DNA from: Actinobacteria bacterium IMCC26256
Lineage (GTDB): Bacteria; Actinomycetota; Acidimicrobiia; IMCC26256
NCBI GenBank assembly: GCA_001023575.1
Contig: CP011489.1
Span: 496,001 to 560,000 of the forward strand
Reading direction: 5' to 3'
DNA length: 64,000 nt
The translations under genes were made by a program, and so were the position numbers. The notes under the pieces are model-generated. The model worked only from the letters and a program-made list of their open reading frames with translations, was not told where the DNA came from and did no database searches. Positions 18,186 through 25,670 of the stretch are shown here, piece by piece. Each line of letters opens with the position of its first letter. Within the stretch, counting starts at the first letter, position 1.

Positions 18186-19094
18186 GTGTTCGTAGTGGTC
18201 TCTGAAATTTTTGATGAGTCATCCTGGGATCAGGTTCCGGGTTTCGACCTGTTGGATATCACGTATCACCGCGCAAAGAATCAGGGAACCGTTCGCGTTG
18301 CGTTTAACCGCCCAGAGATTCGAAATGCATTTCGTCCGTCAACTGTTGATGAGCTGTACCGAGTTCTTGACCACGCACGCCAGAGTTCTGATGTCGGGTG
18401 CGTATTGCTGACAGGTAACGGCCCCTCGCCTAAAGATGGCGGTTGGGCCTTCTGCTCCGGTGGCGACCAACGCATTCGCGGCAAGGATGGTTACCGCTAC
18501 GCCGAGGGAGAGACCGCGGCGACGATTGACCCCGCTCGCTCGGGGCGTCTCCACATACTTGAGGTACAGCGACTCATTCGCTTCATGCCTAAAGTGGTAA
18601 TCGCTGTTGTGCCCGGATGGGCTGCTGGTGGTGGACACAGTCTCCATGTCGTGGCCGATCTCACGATCGCAAGCCGCGAACATGCACGCTTTAAGCAGAC
18701 CGATGCAGACGTAGCGTCCTTCGATGGAGGCTTTGGCTCCGCCTACCTTGCCCGCCAGGTTGGGCAGAAATTTGCCCGTGAGATATTTTTTCTAGGCGAT
18801 GAGTACTCGTCCGAGGATGCATATCGAATGGGGATGGTTAACGCAGTGGTCGAGCATGCAGACCTTGAGAAGGTTGCACTTGAGTGGGGTGCAAAGATCA
18901 ATGCGAAGAGCCCGACCGCCCAGCGCATGCTTAAGTATTCCTTCAACCTCATCGATGATGGGTTAGTAGGTCAACAGATTTTTGCCGGCGAGGCGACCCG
19001 CCTTGCTTACATGACAGATGAAGCAACCGAGGGGCGTGACTCATTCTTAGAGAAACGTGATCCTGATTGGTCTGAGTATCCCTGGCACTTCTAG
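18186..19094 (+). CDS. menB: 1,4-dihydroxy-2-naphthoyl-CoA synthase
   Basis: The 302-residue protein is a crotonase-fold enzyme with all MenB hallmarks: FNRPEIRNAFRP, GGWAFCSGGDQRIRG, WAAGGGHSLHVVADL, KQTDADVASFDGGFGSAYLARQ, the FLGDEYSSEDA segment, KSPTAQRMLK and a C-terminal YPWHF. It closes the second ring of the menaquinone head group from o-succinylbenzoyl-CoA. The start at GTG 18186 is the best available but an internal GTG at 18198 is possible. menC lies about 2.4 kb downstream on the same strand, with a GGDEF-EAL gene and a cold-shock gene between them. Confidence 0.95.
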   Translation: MFVVVSEIFDESSWDQVPGFDLLDITYHRAKNQGTVRVAFNRPEIRNAFRPSTVDELYRVLDHARQSSDVGCVLLTGNGPSPKDGGWAFCSGGDQRIRGKDGYRYAEGETAATIDPARSGRLHILEVQRLIRFMPKVVIAVVPGWAAGGGHSLHVVADLTIASREHARFKQTDADVASFDGGFGSAYLARQVGQKFAREIFFLGDEYSSEDAYRMGMVNAVVEHADLEKVALEWGAKINAKSPTAQRMLKYSFNLIDDGLVGQQIFAGEATRLAYMTDEATEGRDSFLEKRDPDWSEYPWHF

Positions 19095-19133
19095 GTCAGC
19101 CTTGAAGCGCCTCTTTAAGCGATAAGGCTGTCC

Positions 19134-20825
19134 TCAAAGGCTGGGGAGAGTTGATAGCGGTGCTGCAGCCCCATATCGGTAACCCTGCAGCTCGGTACAC
19201 CCAAGGTCTTGGGCGATCCACGCTTGCTCGTCAGTCTCAACGCCCTCGGCTACGACCTCTAGGCGCAGGACTCTTCCAATCTCAGCGACTCCACGCACAA
19301 TCGCTCGGTCTAGGGCATTCGTGGTGAGCCCAGCGGTGAAGGTTCGATCGATTTTGACTACATCAATTGGGAAGCGTTTGATTGCAGAGAGGCTTGCCCA
19401 GCCGGTTCCGTAGTCGTCAAGAGATACCGACATTCCGTGATCGCGAAGCTGGGTGAGATTGCGCTCAACGAGAGCGACGTCACCCATCAATACACTCTCA
19501 GTAACCTCTACTCCTAAGCGGTCAAGAGCAACGCCATGCTCCCCAACTGCAGCGAGTATCCGTGAGGCACAGTTACGACGCATCAAAGCCTGCCCGGAGA
19601 GGTTCATCCAGACTCGAGGCAAGACCTTGAAGGTAGTAGCGGCGAGATCGGCGACGATGAGCTCAAGTACCCGATCCCCTAGGTCGTGGATTAGGCCACT
19701 CGACTCTGCTGTAGGGATGAATCCCTCTGGGAGAACCATTCCATCCGCGCGTGGCCAGCGAACCAGAGCCTCGTAGGAAGCAACCTTTCGTGTCTCCGCA
19801 AGCACTATCGGTTGGTAGTGCACAGCAAACTCATTCTGGTTAATTGCTCGGTGCATCTCACTCTGCAGGGCTAGGCGATCTGTGGCCTCTGCCACCATGC
19901 GCGCGTCGTAGCGAGCAACCACGCCAGGGCCCTGACGCTTCGCTGCGTACATAGCAACATCGGCATTTCGAAGAAGATCATCTTGGAGACTTGTACTATT
20001 CGCAGTACAGGCAACGCCGATGCTTGCGGTGACGTGTAGTTCAGTCCCACTGATTGAGAGGGGAGCGCGCAGAGCGGCTTGTATGCGCGCGGCAAGCATC
20101 TCTGCTGAATCGAGATCAGTTAACGGGGAGAGGACAACAATCTCATCGCCACCGAGTCGAGCAACTACGTCGTTGCCTCTAGCGACATTGCGGATCCTCA
20201 CTGCAACTTCACGTATCAAGTCGTCGCCTGCGCGATGTCCGAGGCTGTCGTTTACCAACTTGAAGTGGTCGATGTCGATCATCGCTAGAGATACAGGGGA
20301 TTCCGTGGGGGAGGCGAGTGCGCCAGCGAGATGCTCCTCAAACGCAAGTCTGTTTGGGAGGCCTGTAAGTGCATCAGTTCGTGCCTGCGCATGGAGTGCC
20401 GCAACCAGACGAATTTGATCACTTGCGTCGCGAGCGTTTACGAGGATGCCGGCAATAGCTGGGTCATCAATGCGGTTCTCAAGACTGCAGTGAACCTCTC
20501 GAATTGTTCCGCCGAGACCCCAGAAGGAACCGCTAAAGCGCGTAGAAGAACTAGGGGTACTTGCAATGCGCTGCCACTCGAGGGCAAAACGTCTCCGGTC
20601 TTTGGGGTGAATCCTGAGAGAGATAGGGCGGCTAATTAGGGACCCCGATTCAGCTTCAAGCATCTCATCGGCTGCAGGGTCAGATTTGAGAATGCGCCCA
20701 TCGACCCCAACTACAAGGTGCGCCTCGCCAAGGTGGGCGGAGTAGTCACGATCAAGATTCGGCGAAGGACTGGGCGGCATAGGGTGGTCTGACTGAGATG
20801 AAAAGGTGAGGCTTTGGGCGGGCAT
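19134..20825 (-). CDS. PAS-GGDEF-EAL cyclic-di-GMP signalling protein
   Basis: The 563-residue cytoplasmic protein has an N-terminal PAS domain (about 30-140), a GGDEF domain with TDALTGLPNR (150-159) and LGGDEI (224-229), and an EAL domain from about 320. The inhibitory I-site R216-G-N-D219 lies five residues before GGDE. The active loop is GGDEI rather than GGDEF, so cyclase activity is uncertain. The EAL domain keeps YEALVRW (351-357), EVTES, DDYGTG (470-475), KID (491-493) and AEGVET, so phosphodiesterase activity is plausible. No membrane segment is seen. It is convergent with menB. Confidence 0.92.
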   Translation of the reverse strand: MPAQSLTFSSQSDHPMPPSPSPNLDRDYSAHLGEAHLVVGVDGRILKSDPAADEMLEAESGSLISRPISLRIHPKDRRRFALEWQRIASTPSSSTRFSGSFWGLGGTIREVHCSLENRIDDPAIAGILVNARDASDQIRLVAALHAQARTDALTGLPNRLAFEEHLAGALASPTESPVSLAMIDIDHFKLVNDSLGHRAGDDLIREVAVRIRNVARGNDVVARLGGDEIVVLSPLTDLDSAEMLAARIQAALRAPLSISGTELHVTASIGVACTANSTSLQDDLLRNADVAMYAAKRQGPGVVARYDARMVAEATDRLALQSEMHRAINQNEFAVHYQPIVLAETRKVASYEALVRWPRADGMVLPEGFIPTAESSGLIHDLGDRVLELIVADLAATTFKVLPRVWMNLSGQALMRRNCASRILAAVGEHGVALDRLGVEVTESVLMGDVALVERNLTQLRDHGMSVSLDDYGTGWASLSAIKRFPIDVVKIDRTFTAGLTTNALDRAIVRGVAEIGRVLRLEVVAEGVETDEQAWIAQDLGCTELQGYRYGAAAPLSTLPSL

Positions 20826-21130
20826 GAACCCCTATCGGCAGCTCAGGGCCGCTTCTTGACCACATAGCGTGGGAAATATTTACTAGGGGTTGAGGGGGTT
20901 CTTGGAGCCCTCAGAAAGACTTTTCTTCCCCGTATACCGCTCGGGCCAAATATCCGGTAGCCTGCCCTGCAACCGAGGCCCCGATGTGCCCCGGCCCGAG
21001 TTAGGGCAAGCCTCCTCGCTGCCGTCGTCGCTACTGCGATGGTTGTGTCGTGAAGGGTGCGATCTTCCTTCTCGCTACATCCCGTCTCTTGGCCTTCGGG
21101 CTAGCAGACGACCAGCAAGGAGCAATAAGG
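20826..21130 (+). promoter_or_regulatory. Long structured leader and promoter of the cold-shock gene
   Basis: This 305-base stretch carries no gene. TTGACC (20856-20861) and TTTACT (20879-20884), 17 bases apart, form a plausible promoter, giving a leader of about 240 bases. Just before the AAGGAG site (21117-21122) a hairpin forms: CGTCT (21083) with AGACG (21106-21110), and inside it TTGGCC with GGCTAG closed by a TTCG loop. Long structured leaders are common in cold-shock mRNAs, where structure near the ribosome site controls translation. The promoter of the divergent GGDEF-EAL gene must also lie here. Confidence 0.5.
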
Positions 21131-21331
21131 ATGCCTACAGGCACCGTCAAGTGGTTCAACGCCGAAAAGGGCTATGGCTTCATTTCCCGTGAAGGTGGAG
21201 CGGACGTTTTCGTCCACTTCTCCGCAATCGAGGGCTCGGGTTACCGTTCACTCGAAGAGGGACAGAACGTGGAGTTTGAGTCCGGCCCCGGCCGTAAAGG
21301 TGAGGAAGCTCGCGACGTTCGCGTCATCTGA
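21131..21331 (+). CDS. Cold-shock domain protein (CspA family)
   Basis: ATG 21131 gives a 66-residue protein starting [18 protein letters not shown], which contains the RNP1 motif KGYGFI; RNP2 is DVFVHFSAI. It is full length for a single cold-shock domain. The longer frame from 21050 would add a hydrophobic stretch foreign to the family, so I reject it. The protein binds single-stranded RNA or DNA and melts RNA structure. It is followed by a strong terminator, so it is likely monocistronic. Confidence 0.95.
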   Translation: MPTGTVKWFNAEKGYGFISREGGADVFVHFSAIEGSGYRSLEEGQNVEFESGPGRKGEEARDVRVI

Positions 21332-21362
21332 GTCAATCACGTTTTCCAAACGTATAGGAGAG

Positions 21363-21386
21363 GCCGATCGGGTTCGCCCGGTCGGC
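21363..21386 (+). terminator. Terminator hairpin after the cold-shock gene
   Basis: GCCGATCGGG and CCCGGTCGGC form a 10-bp stem with one wobble around a TTCG loop; TTCTTCG follows. It lies 32 bases after the stop. Confidence 0.8.
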
Positions 21387-21447
21387 TTCTTCGCGTCCGG
21401 CGTAGAACTCTGCGGCCCGACATTTACGAATCTGCGAGAGTATTGAG

Positions 21448-22563
21448 ATGAAGATCGAGGCCGCTGAGACTCTGCGCATACAACTCCCGCTGGTAAACCC
21501 GTTTCATACAGTGCATTCAGAGCAGAGCATGCGCGAGTTGATGCTTCTGCACATCACTACTGATCTCGGAGATGGATGGGGCGAATGCAGCGCGTTCCCA
21601 ACGGCTGGTTACTCGCAAGAGACCCTGGACTCTGCTCAGAACAAAATTGAATCCGCCTTTCTCCCTGCGCTTGCAGGGGTTGAGTTTGATGAGTGGCGTG
21701 AGGTTCGGGATCTACTCGTGGGTTGGGAGCAGTCACCCGCAGCGACACACGCGATCGAGACTGCAGTCGCTGATGCGAGCCTTGCCGCTCTCGGTCGGTC
21801 GCTCGCAGATGACCTGGGAGGGACGAAGAGTCTTATTCAGGTAGGGGTAGTGGTCGGGTTTGAGAGTGACATTGAGACCTTGTTGGGTGTTGTTGCTGGT
21901 TACGTAGCCGATGGATACAAGCGCGTAAAGGTGAAGATCCGACCGGGTTGGGATATAGATCCTCTCCAAGCACTCCGCAGCGCTTTCCCGAGTCTTGCGT
22001 TACAAGTGGATGCAAACGGCTCGTACTCCGCCGCAGATATCGAGCGGTTATGTGGGCTCGACGCAATTGAACTCCTGATGATTGAGCAGCCATTCCCTGC
22101 TGATGATCTAGAGGCCCATCTCAAACTCGCCGGAGTATCTGCCACCCCGGTATGCCTTGATGAGTCGATTACTTCGAGTACTGCTGCGCGTCGGGCGATC
22201 GAGATGGGTGCCTGCTCAATCGTGAGTGTCAAGCCTTCAATGGTTGGAGGGTTAAGCGAGGCAGTTGCGATTCATGATCTGTGCGTCGACGCTGGGATCG
22301 ATCTTTGGTGCGGTGGAATGCTCGAATCCGGTATTGGCCGCGCCGCTGCCGTCGCACTTGCCTCGCTACCAGGCTTCACTCTTGCTGCGGACCTATCCGC
22401 TAGTGATCGCTACTTCGCTAGAGATATAACTGAGCCGTTTTTATTAGAGGGATCGGCTCTGCGAGTTCCAAACGGTCCGGGCATTGGGGTGCATGTCGAG
22501 AATGATGCACTGCTTGAACATGGAGCCGTGCGCAGAACTATTGATCTAACTGCTGGTCTATAG
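21448..22563 (+). CDS. menC: o-succinylbenzoate synthase
   Basis: The 371-residue protein belongs to the enolase superfamily, MenC subgroup 2: RIQLPLVNPFHT at the N-terminus, KVKIRPGWD with the catalytic Lys (about 167-175), LQVDANGSY, IEQPFPADD, CLDESI and SVKPSMVGG in metal- and base-bearing positions. It dehydrates SHCHC to o-succinylbenzoate in menaquinone synthesis. With menB on the same strand 2.4 kb upstream it makes part of the pathway; menD, menF and menE are not clearly seen in the window. Confidence 0.92.
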   Translation: MKIEAAETLRIQLPLVNPFHTVHSEQSMRELMLLHITTDLGDGWGECSAFPTAGYSQETLDSAQNKIESAFLPALAGVEFDEWREVRDLLVGWEQSPAATHAIETAVADASLAALGRSLADDLGGTKSLIQVGVVVGFESDIETLLGVVAGYVADGYKRVKVKIRPGWDIDPLQALRSAFPSLALQVDANGSYSAADIERLCGLDAIELLMIEQPFPADDLEAHLKLAGVSATPVCLDESITSSTAARRAIEMGACSIVSVKPSMVGGLSEAVAIHDLCVDAGIDLWCGGMLESGIGRAAAVALASLPGFTLAADLSASDRYFARDITEPFLLEGSALRVPNGPGIGVHVENDALLEHGAVRRTIDLTAGL

Positions 22564-22589
22564 CCCGAGCGAAGAAAACGGGTTGCCCC

Positions 22590-24146
22590 CTAAAAGCTGT
22601 TTGGGACTATCGCCTCGATGAGGCTTGGCCCTGGGGTTGCAAATGAGCGCTCGAGTGCTGCGTAAAAATCCTCCGATGTTGAGACTCGCTCTGCGGTTAC
22701 CCCCATGCCCTGTGCAAGTAGAACGAAGTCAATCGCAGGCTCTGAGAGATCCAGCATTGCAAGGGCTGCGGGGCCAGGGGTAGCACCAACTCTGCGCAAC
22801 TCAAGATTAAGAACTGCATAAGAGCGGTTGTTGAGTATGACCGTGGTGACGTCTAAACCCTCGCGTGCCTGGGTCCAGAGTGATTGAAGTGTGTACATTG
22901 CCGATCCGTCGGACTCGAGGTTCAGGACGCGGCGCCCCGGGCATGCAATTGCAGCGCCTGTCGCTATCGGCATTCCGAATCCAATTGCTCCGCCAGTAAG
23001 AGAGAGCCAGTCGTGTGGCTCGGCTCCGGCGGTTGCTCCCGGGAGCCATAGTCCAGTTGTATTTGATTCATCTGCAACTATCGCCTCTGCAGGTAGTAGC
23101 GCTGCGACTGCTGCTGCGAGTGTCTCTCCTGTGAGCGGACCCGTTGGCGGCTCTGGCCTAAACGCTGCCACGAGCGGCGCATTCTCAGCAGAGGAGCCGA
23201 TCGCACTGGTGAGAGCGGCAAGGGTTGCCCGTACATCTCCACCGGGATCCACCGCGTGTATCAAGGTTGCGCCTTCGGGTACGAGGTCACTTGCCTTACC
23301 TGGGTATGCGAAGAATGAAGCAGGTGACTTCGCTCCAAGTGTGATGATGTGCACGAGCCCCTCGAGCTGCATCTGCGCGAACTCAGCTAAGTATGCGATG
23401 CGCTCCAAGCCAGGTAGGCCAGCGCCGCGCCGCATGCGCGATGGAAAGGTTTCACCAAAGACGCGAGCACCAGTTGCTACAGCAAGCCCTGCTACCTCAG
23501 CCAACAACTCTGGATCGCCAGCAATGTCATCGCCTACGAGGAGGGCAGTGGGTTCTCCGCTCTGCAGCACCGCTATGGAACGCGTAATGAGGTCTGCGTT
23601 CGTTGATAGGGGATTTGGAGCCGGAACAGGTTTTGCGACAACGCCTCCATCGCCCCAGCAGACGTCTGCAGGAAGAATCAGAGTCGCTACTCCGCCCGGC
23701 GAGGCAAGCGATGCGGCTACTGCAGCGGCGCCATCAGCCGCGACAGTTTCAGGGTCACTAGAGGTGTGTACCCAAGTCGAGACGTTGCTAGCTAGTGCTC
23801 CGATATCCGACTGCAGCGGGGCGTCGTGCTGGTGGTGATATGTGGCGTGATCGCCGACGATATTCACAACAGGGGAGTGGGCTCTGCGCGCATTGTGAAG
23901 ATTGGCGATGCCGTTTCCGAGTCCTGGCCCTAAATGAAGGAGCACTGCAGCCGGGTTGCCTGTCATGCGCGCGTAGCCATCTGCGGCACCTGTTGCTACA
24001 CCCTCGAAGAGCGTAAGGACTCCACGCATCTCCGGTACATCATCCAACGCTGCAACGAAGTGCATCTCAGAGGTGCCCGGGTTGCTGAATACGACGTCAA
24101 CGCCTGCATCCACGAGTGTGCGAATTAATGCTTGAGCGCCGTTCAT
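22590..24146 (-). CDS. ThDP-dependent acetolactate-synthase-like enzyme
   Basis: The 518-residue protein has the three-domain ThDP fold: N-terminal PYR domain with FSNPGTSEM and LFEGVATGAADGYARM including the catalytic Glu, a central domain, and a C-terminal PP domain with the ThDP motif LESDGSAMYTLQSLWTQAREGLDVTTVILNN. It resembles the IlvX/benzoylformate-decarboxylase-like group annotated as acetolactate synthase large subunit. It is next to menC and convergent, but the MenD signatures are absent, so a role in menaquinone synthesis is not supported. AGGAG precedes ATG 24146. Its 2-oxo acid substrate is unknown. Confidence 0.85.
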   Translation of the reverse strand: MNGAQALIRTLVDAGVDVVFSNPGTSEMHFVAALDDVPEMRGVLTLFEGVATGAADGYARMTGNPAAVLLHLGPGLGNGIANLHNARRAHSPVVNIVGDHATYHHQHDAPLQSDIGALASNVSTWVHTSSDPETVAADGAAAVAASLASPGGVATLILPADVCWGDGGVVAKPVPAPNPLSTNADLITRSIAVLQSGEPTALLVGDDIAGDPELLAEVAGLAVATGARVFGETFPSRMRRGAGLPGLERIAYLAEFAQMQLEGLVHIITLGAKSPASFFAYPGKASDLVPEGATLIHAVDPGGDVRATLAALTSAIGSSAENAPLVAAFRPEPPTGPLTGETLAAAVAALLPAEAIVADESNTTGLWLPGATAGAEPHDWLSLTGGAIGFGMPIATGAAIACPGRRVLNLESDGSAMYTLQSLWTQAREGLDVTTVILNNRSYAVLNLELRRVGATPGPAALAMLDLSEPAIDFVLLAQGMGVTAERVSTSEDFYAALERSFATPGPSLIEAIVPNSF

Positions 24147-24181
24147 ATTCTCTCCTAAATAAGTCAGGTTGTGTGTAGCGA

Positions 24182-25588
24182 TTAGCTGAGGAGTGTTCCT
24201 GGGTTGAGTACTCCGTTTGGATCGAAGGCATATTTGATCCGACGCATTAGTGCGAGTTTGTTTGGGTCCTCTAACTCTAGATACCAGCGGCGCTTAGCGG
24301 TGCCGATACCGTGCTCGCCCGAGATGGCACCCCCTAGTTCCATGCCTAAGGCGAACAACTCGGAGAGAACCTTGTAACGCAACTCGTCGTCAGGCTGGAA
24401 AACGGAGAGGTGCACGTTTCCGTCGCCCGCATGGCCGCATCCGGCGATCCAGCTGATGTTCTCGTCCGCAATCTTCGCTACTCGTTCCATGAAAATTGGA
24501 ACACTCGCGCGCGGCACAACAATGTCGACAATGTCGTTTGCTCCGTTGGCTTTCGCTGCCCAGAAGGCCTTCTCCCTTGCCTCAATTAGCCGCTCTCCTG
24601 CTGCTGAGGGGAGTACATAGACATCGATAGCGCCGAGTGCACTTAGTAGTTCTGCGAGTTCCTCGACGTCTTCATTTAAGCGCTCTGCGGTGCGCTGTTC
24701 TAGGACAACGACGAGATAAGCAAGTGCTGTGCTGCGTACTTCGTCAGGTATGCCAAGGTCGAGCCCAACAAACTCTGTAACCACCGACATTGTGAGCAGG
24801 TCTATGTACTCAAGGATTAGTGGCCCAACGCCTCGGTCGAGAATACGGGGTACAGCAGCGGTTACCTGCGCAAGAGTATGGAAAGGAACGAGCATTGTCG
24901 CGCTGTGCTCAAGGCGTGGATAGAGGCGCAGCGTTGCCTCGGTAACTATCGCTAGCGTGCCTTCAGAGCCGGTAATTAACTGTGTTAGGTCATAGCCAGT
25001 TGTTGCTTTTACAAACTTTCCGCCGGTTCGAATTATCTCGCCGCTTGCCAGCACTGCCTCAAGGCCAAGTACTTGGTGGCGCGTCACTCCGTACTTAACT
25101 GCGCGCATTCCTCCAGCATTGGTCGCTACATTCCCGCCAAGGCTTGCGCTCAATTCGCCGGGGAATACTGGGTATACAAGGCCGTACTCTCGGAGCGCAG
25201 CGTCTAGTTGCTCGAGAGTTACTCCCGGTTGCACGGTGGCGGTGTGGTTCTCTGTATCAATCTCAAGGATCGCATTCATCCGCTCGAAGGAGATGAGTAC
25301 GCCATCGGGGCGCGGGACGCACGCTCCAGATAGGCCTGTCCCGCTTCCCCTTGCTGTAACCGCTATTGAGTCTGCATCTGAGAGGCGAAGAATCTCTGCT
25401 GTCTCTGCAGTGTTCTCCGGGAGTGCGACTACTCCAGGCATTACAGGCGAGACGGTTAGGGCCTCGTCGTGCGTGTAATCCTCGGAGATTGCGTCTCCGG
25501 TAAGTATTTGATCCGCTCTCAGGAATCCTTTTAGGGAACTGAGAAATTCGCCGAGTTCTTGGAATAGCGGATTACCGGAAGCGCCCAT
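24182..25588 (-). CDS. GlcD-type FAD-linked oxidase (D-lactate/glycolate type)
   Basis: I place the start at ATG 25588 (MGASGNPL, 468 residues): TACGGT lies six bases upstream, a leaderless arrangement, whereas the frame could also begin at 25630. The FAD-binding PCMH domain shows ARGSGTGLSGAC, FPGELSASLGGNVATNAGGMRAVKYG and GSEGTLAIVTEATLRL. The C-terminal domain has GCGHAGDGNVHLS and GEHGIGTAKRRWY with metal-binding His. Such enzymes oxidise D-2-hydroxy acids to 2-oxo acids. The ThDP gene lies 35 bases downstream, so one enzyme may supply the 2-oxo acid used by the other; that is inference. Confidence 0.88.
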   Translation of the reverse strand: MGASGNPLFQELGEFLSSLKGFLRADQILTGDAISEDYTHDEALTVSPVMPGVVALPENTAETAEILRLSDADSIAVTARGSGTGLSGACVPRPDGVLISFERMNAILEIDTENHTATVQPGVTLEQLDAALREYGLVYPVFPGELSASLGGNVATNAGGMRAVKYGVTRHQVLGLEAVLASGEIIRTGGKFVKATTGYDLTQLITGSEGTLAIVTEATLRLYPRLEHSATMLVPFHTLAQVTAAVPRILDRGVGPLILEYIDLLTMSVVTEFVGLDLGIPDEVRSTALAYLVVVLEQRTAERLNEDVEELAELLSALGAIDVYVLPSAAGERLIEAREKAFWAAKANGANDIVDIVVPRASVPIFMERVAKIADENISWIAGCGHAGDGNVHLSVFQPDDELRYKVLSELFALGMELGGAISGEHGIGTAKRRWYLELEDPNKLALMRRIKYAFDPNGVLNPGTLLS

Positions 25589-25670
25589 GTGCTCACCGTA
25601 GCGACCCTGCGCGCTGCTTGCCAAAGTCACACGGGTTTTCTTAGATATTGGTTAGCCATAGTTGCTAGTG

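Noticed and set aside
21050-21130. 27-residue extension of the cold-shock protein
   Set aside because: Family members start directly with M-x-T/Q-G-T-V-K-W-F; the stretch holds the leader hairpin and ribosome site.
22891-23838. 315-codon plus-strand ORF opposite the ThDP enzyme gene
   Set aside because: Composition is Ala/Ser/Pro-rich with no recognisable domain, while the opposite strand encodes a complete ThDP enzyme with all motifs.
22590-24146. MenD for the ThDP enzyme next to menC
   Set aside because: The N-terminal and cofactor motifs are those of acetolactate-synthase/benzoylformate-decarboxylase-like proteins; the gene is on the opposite strand and lacks MenD signatures.
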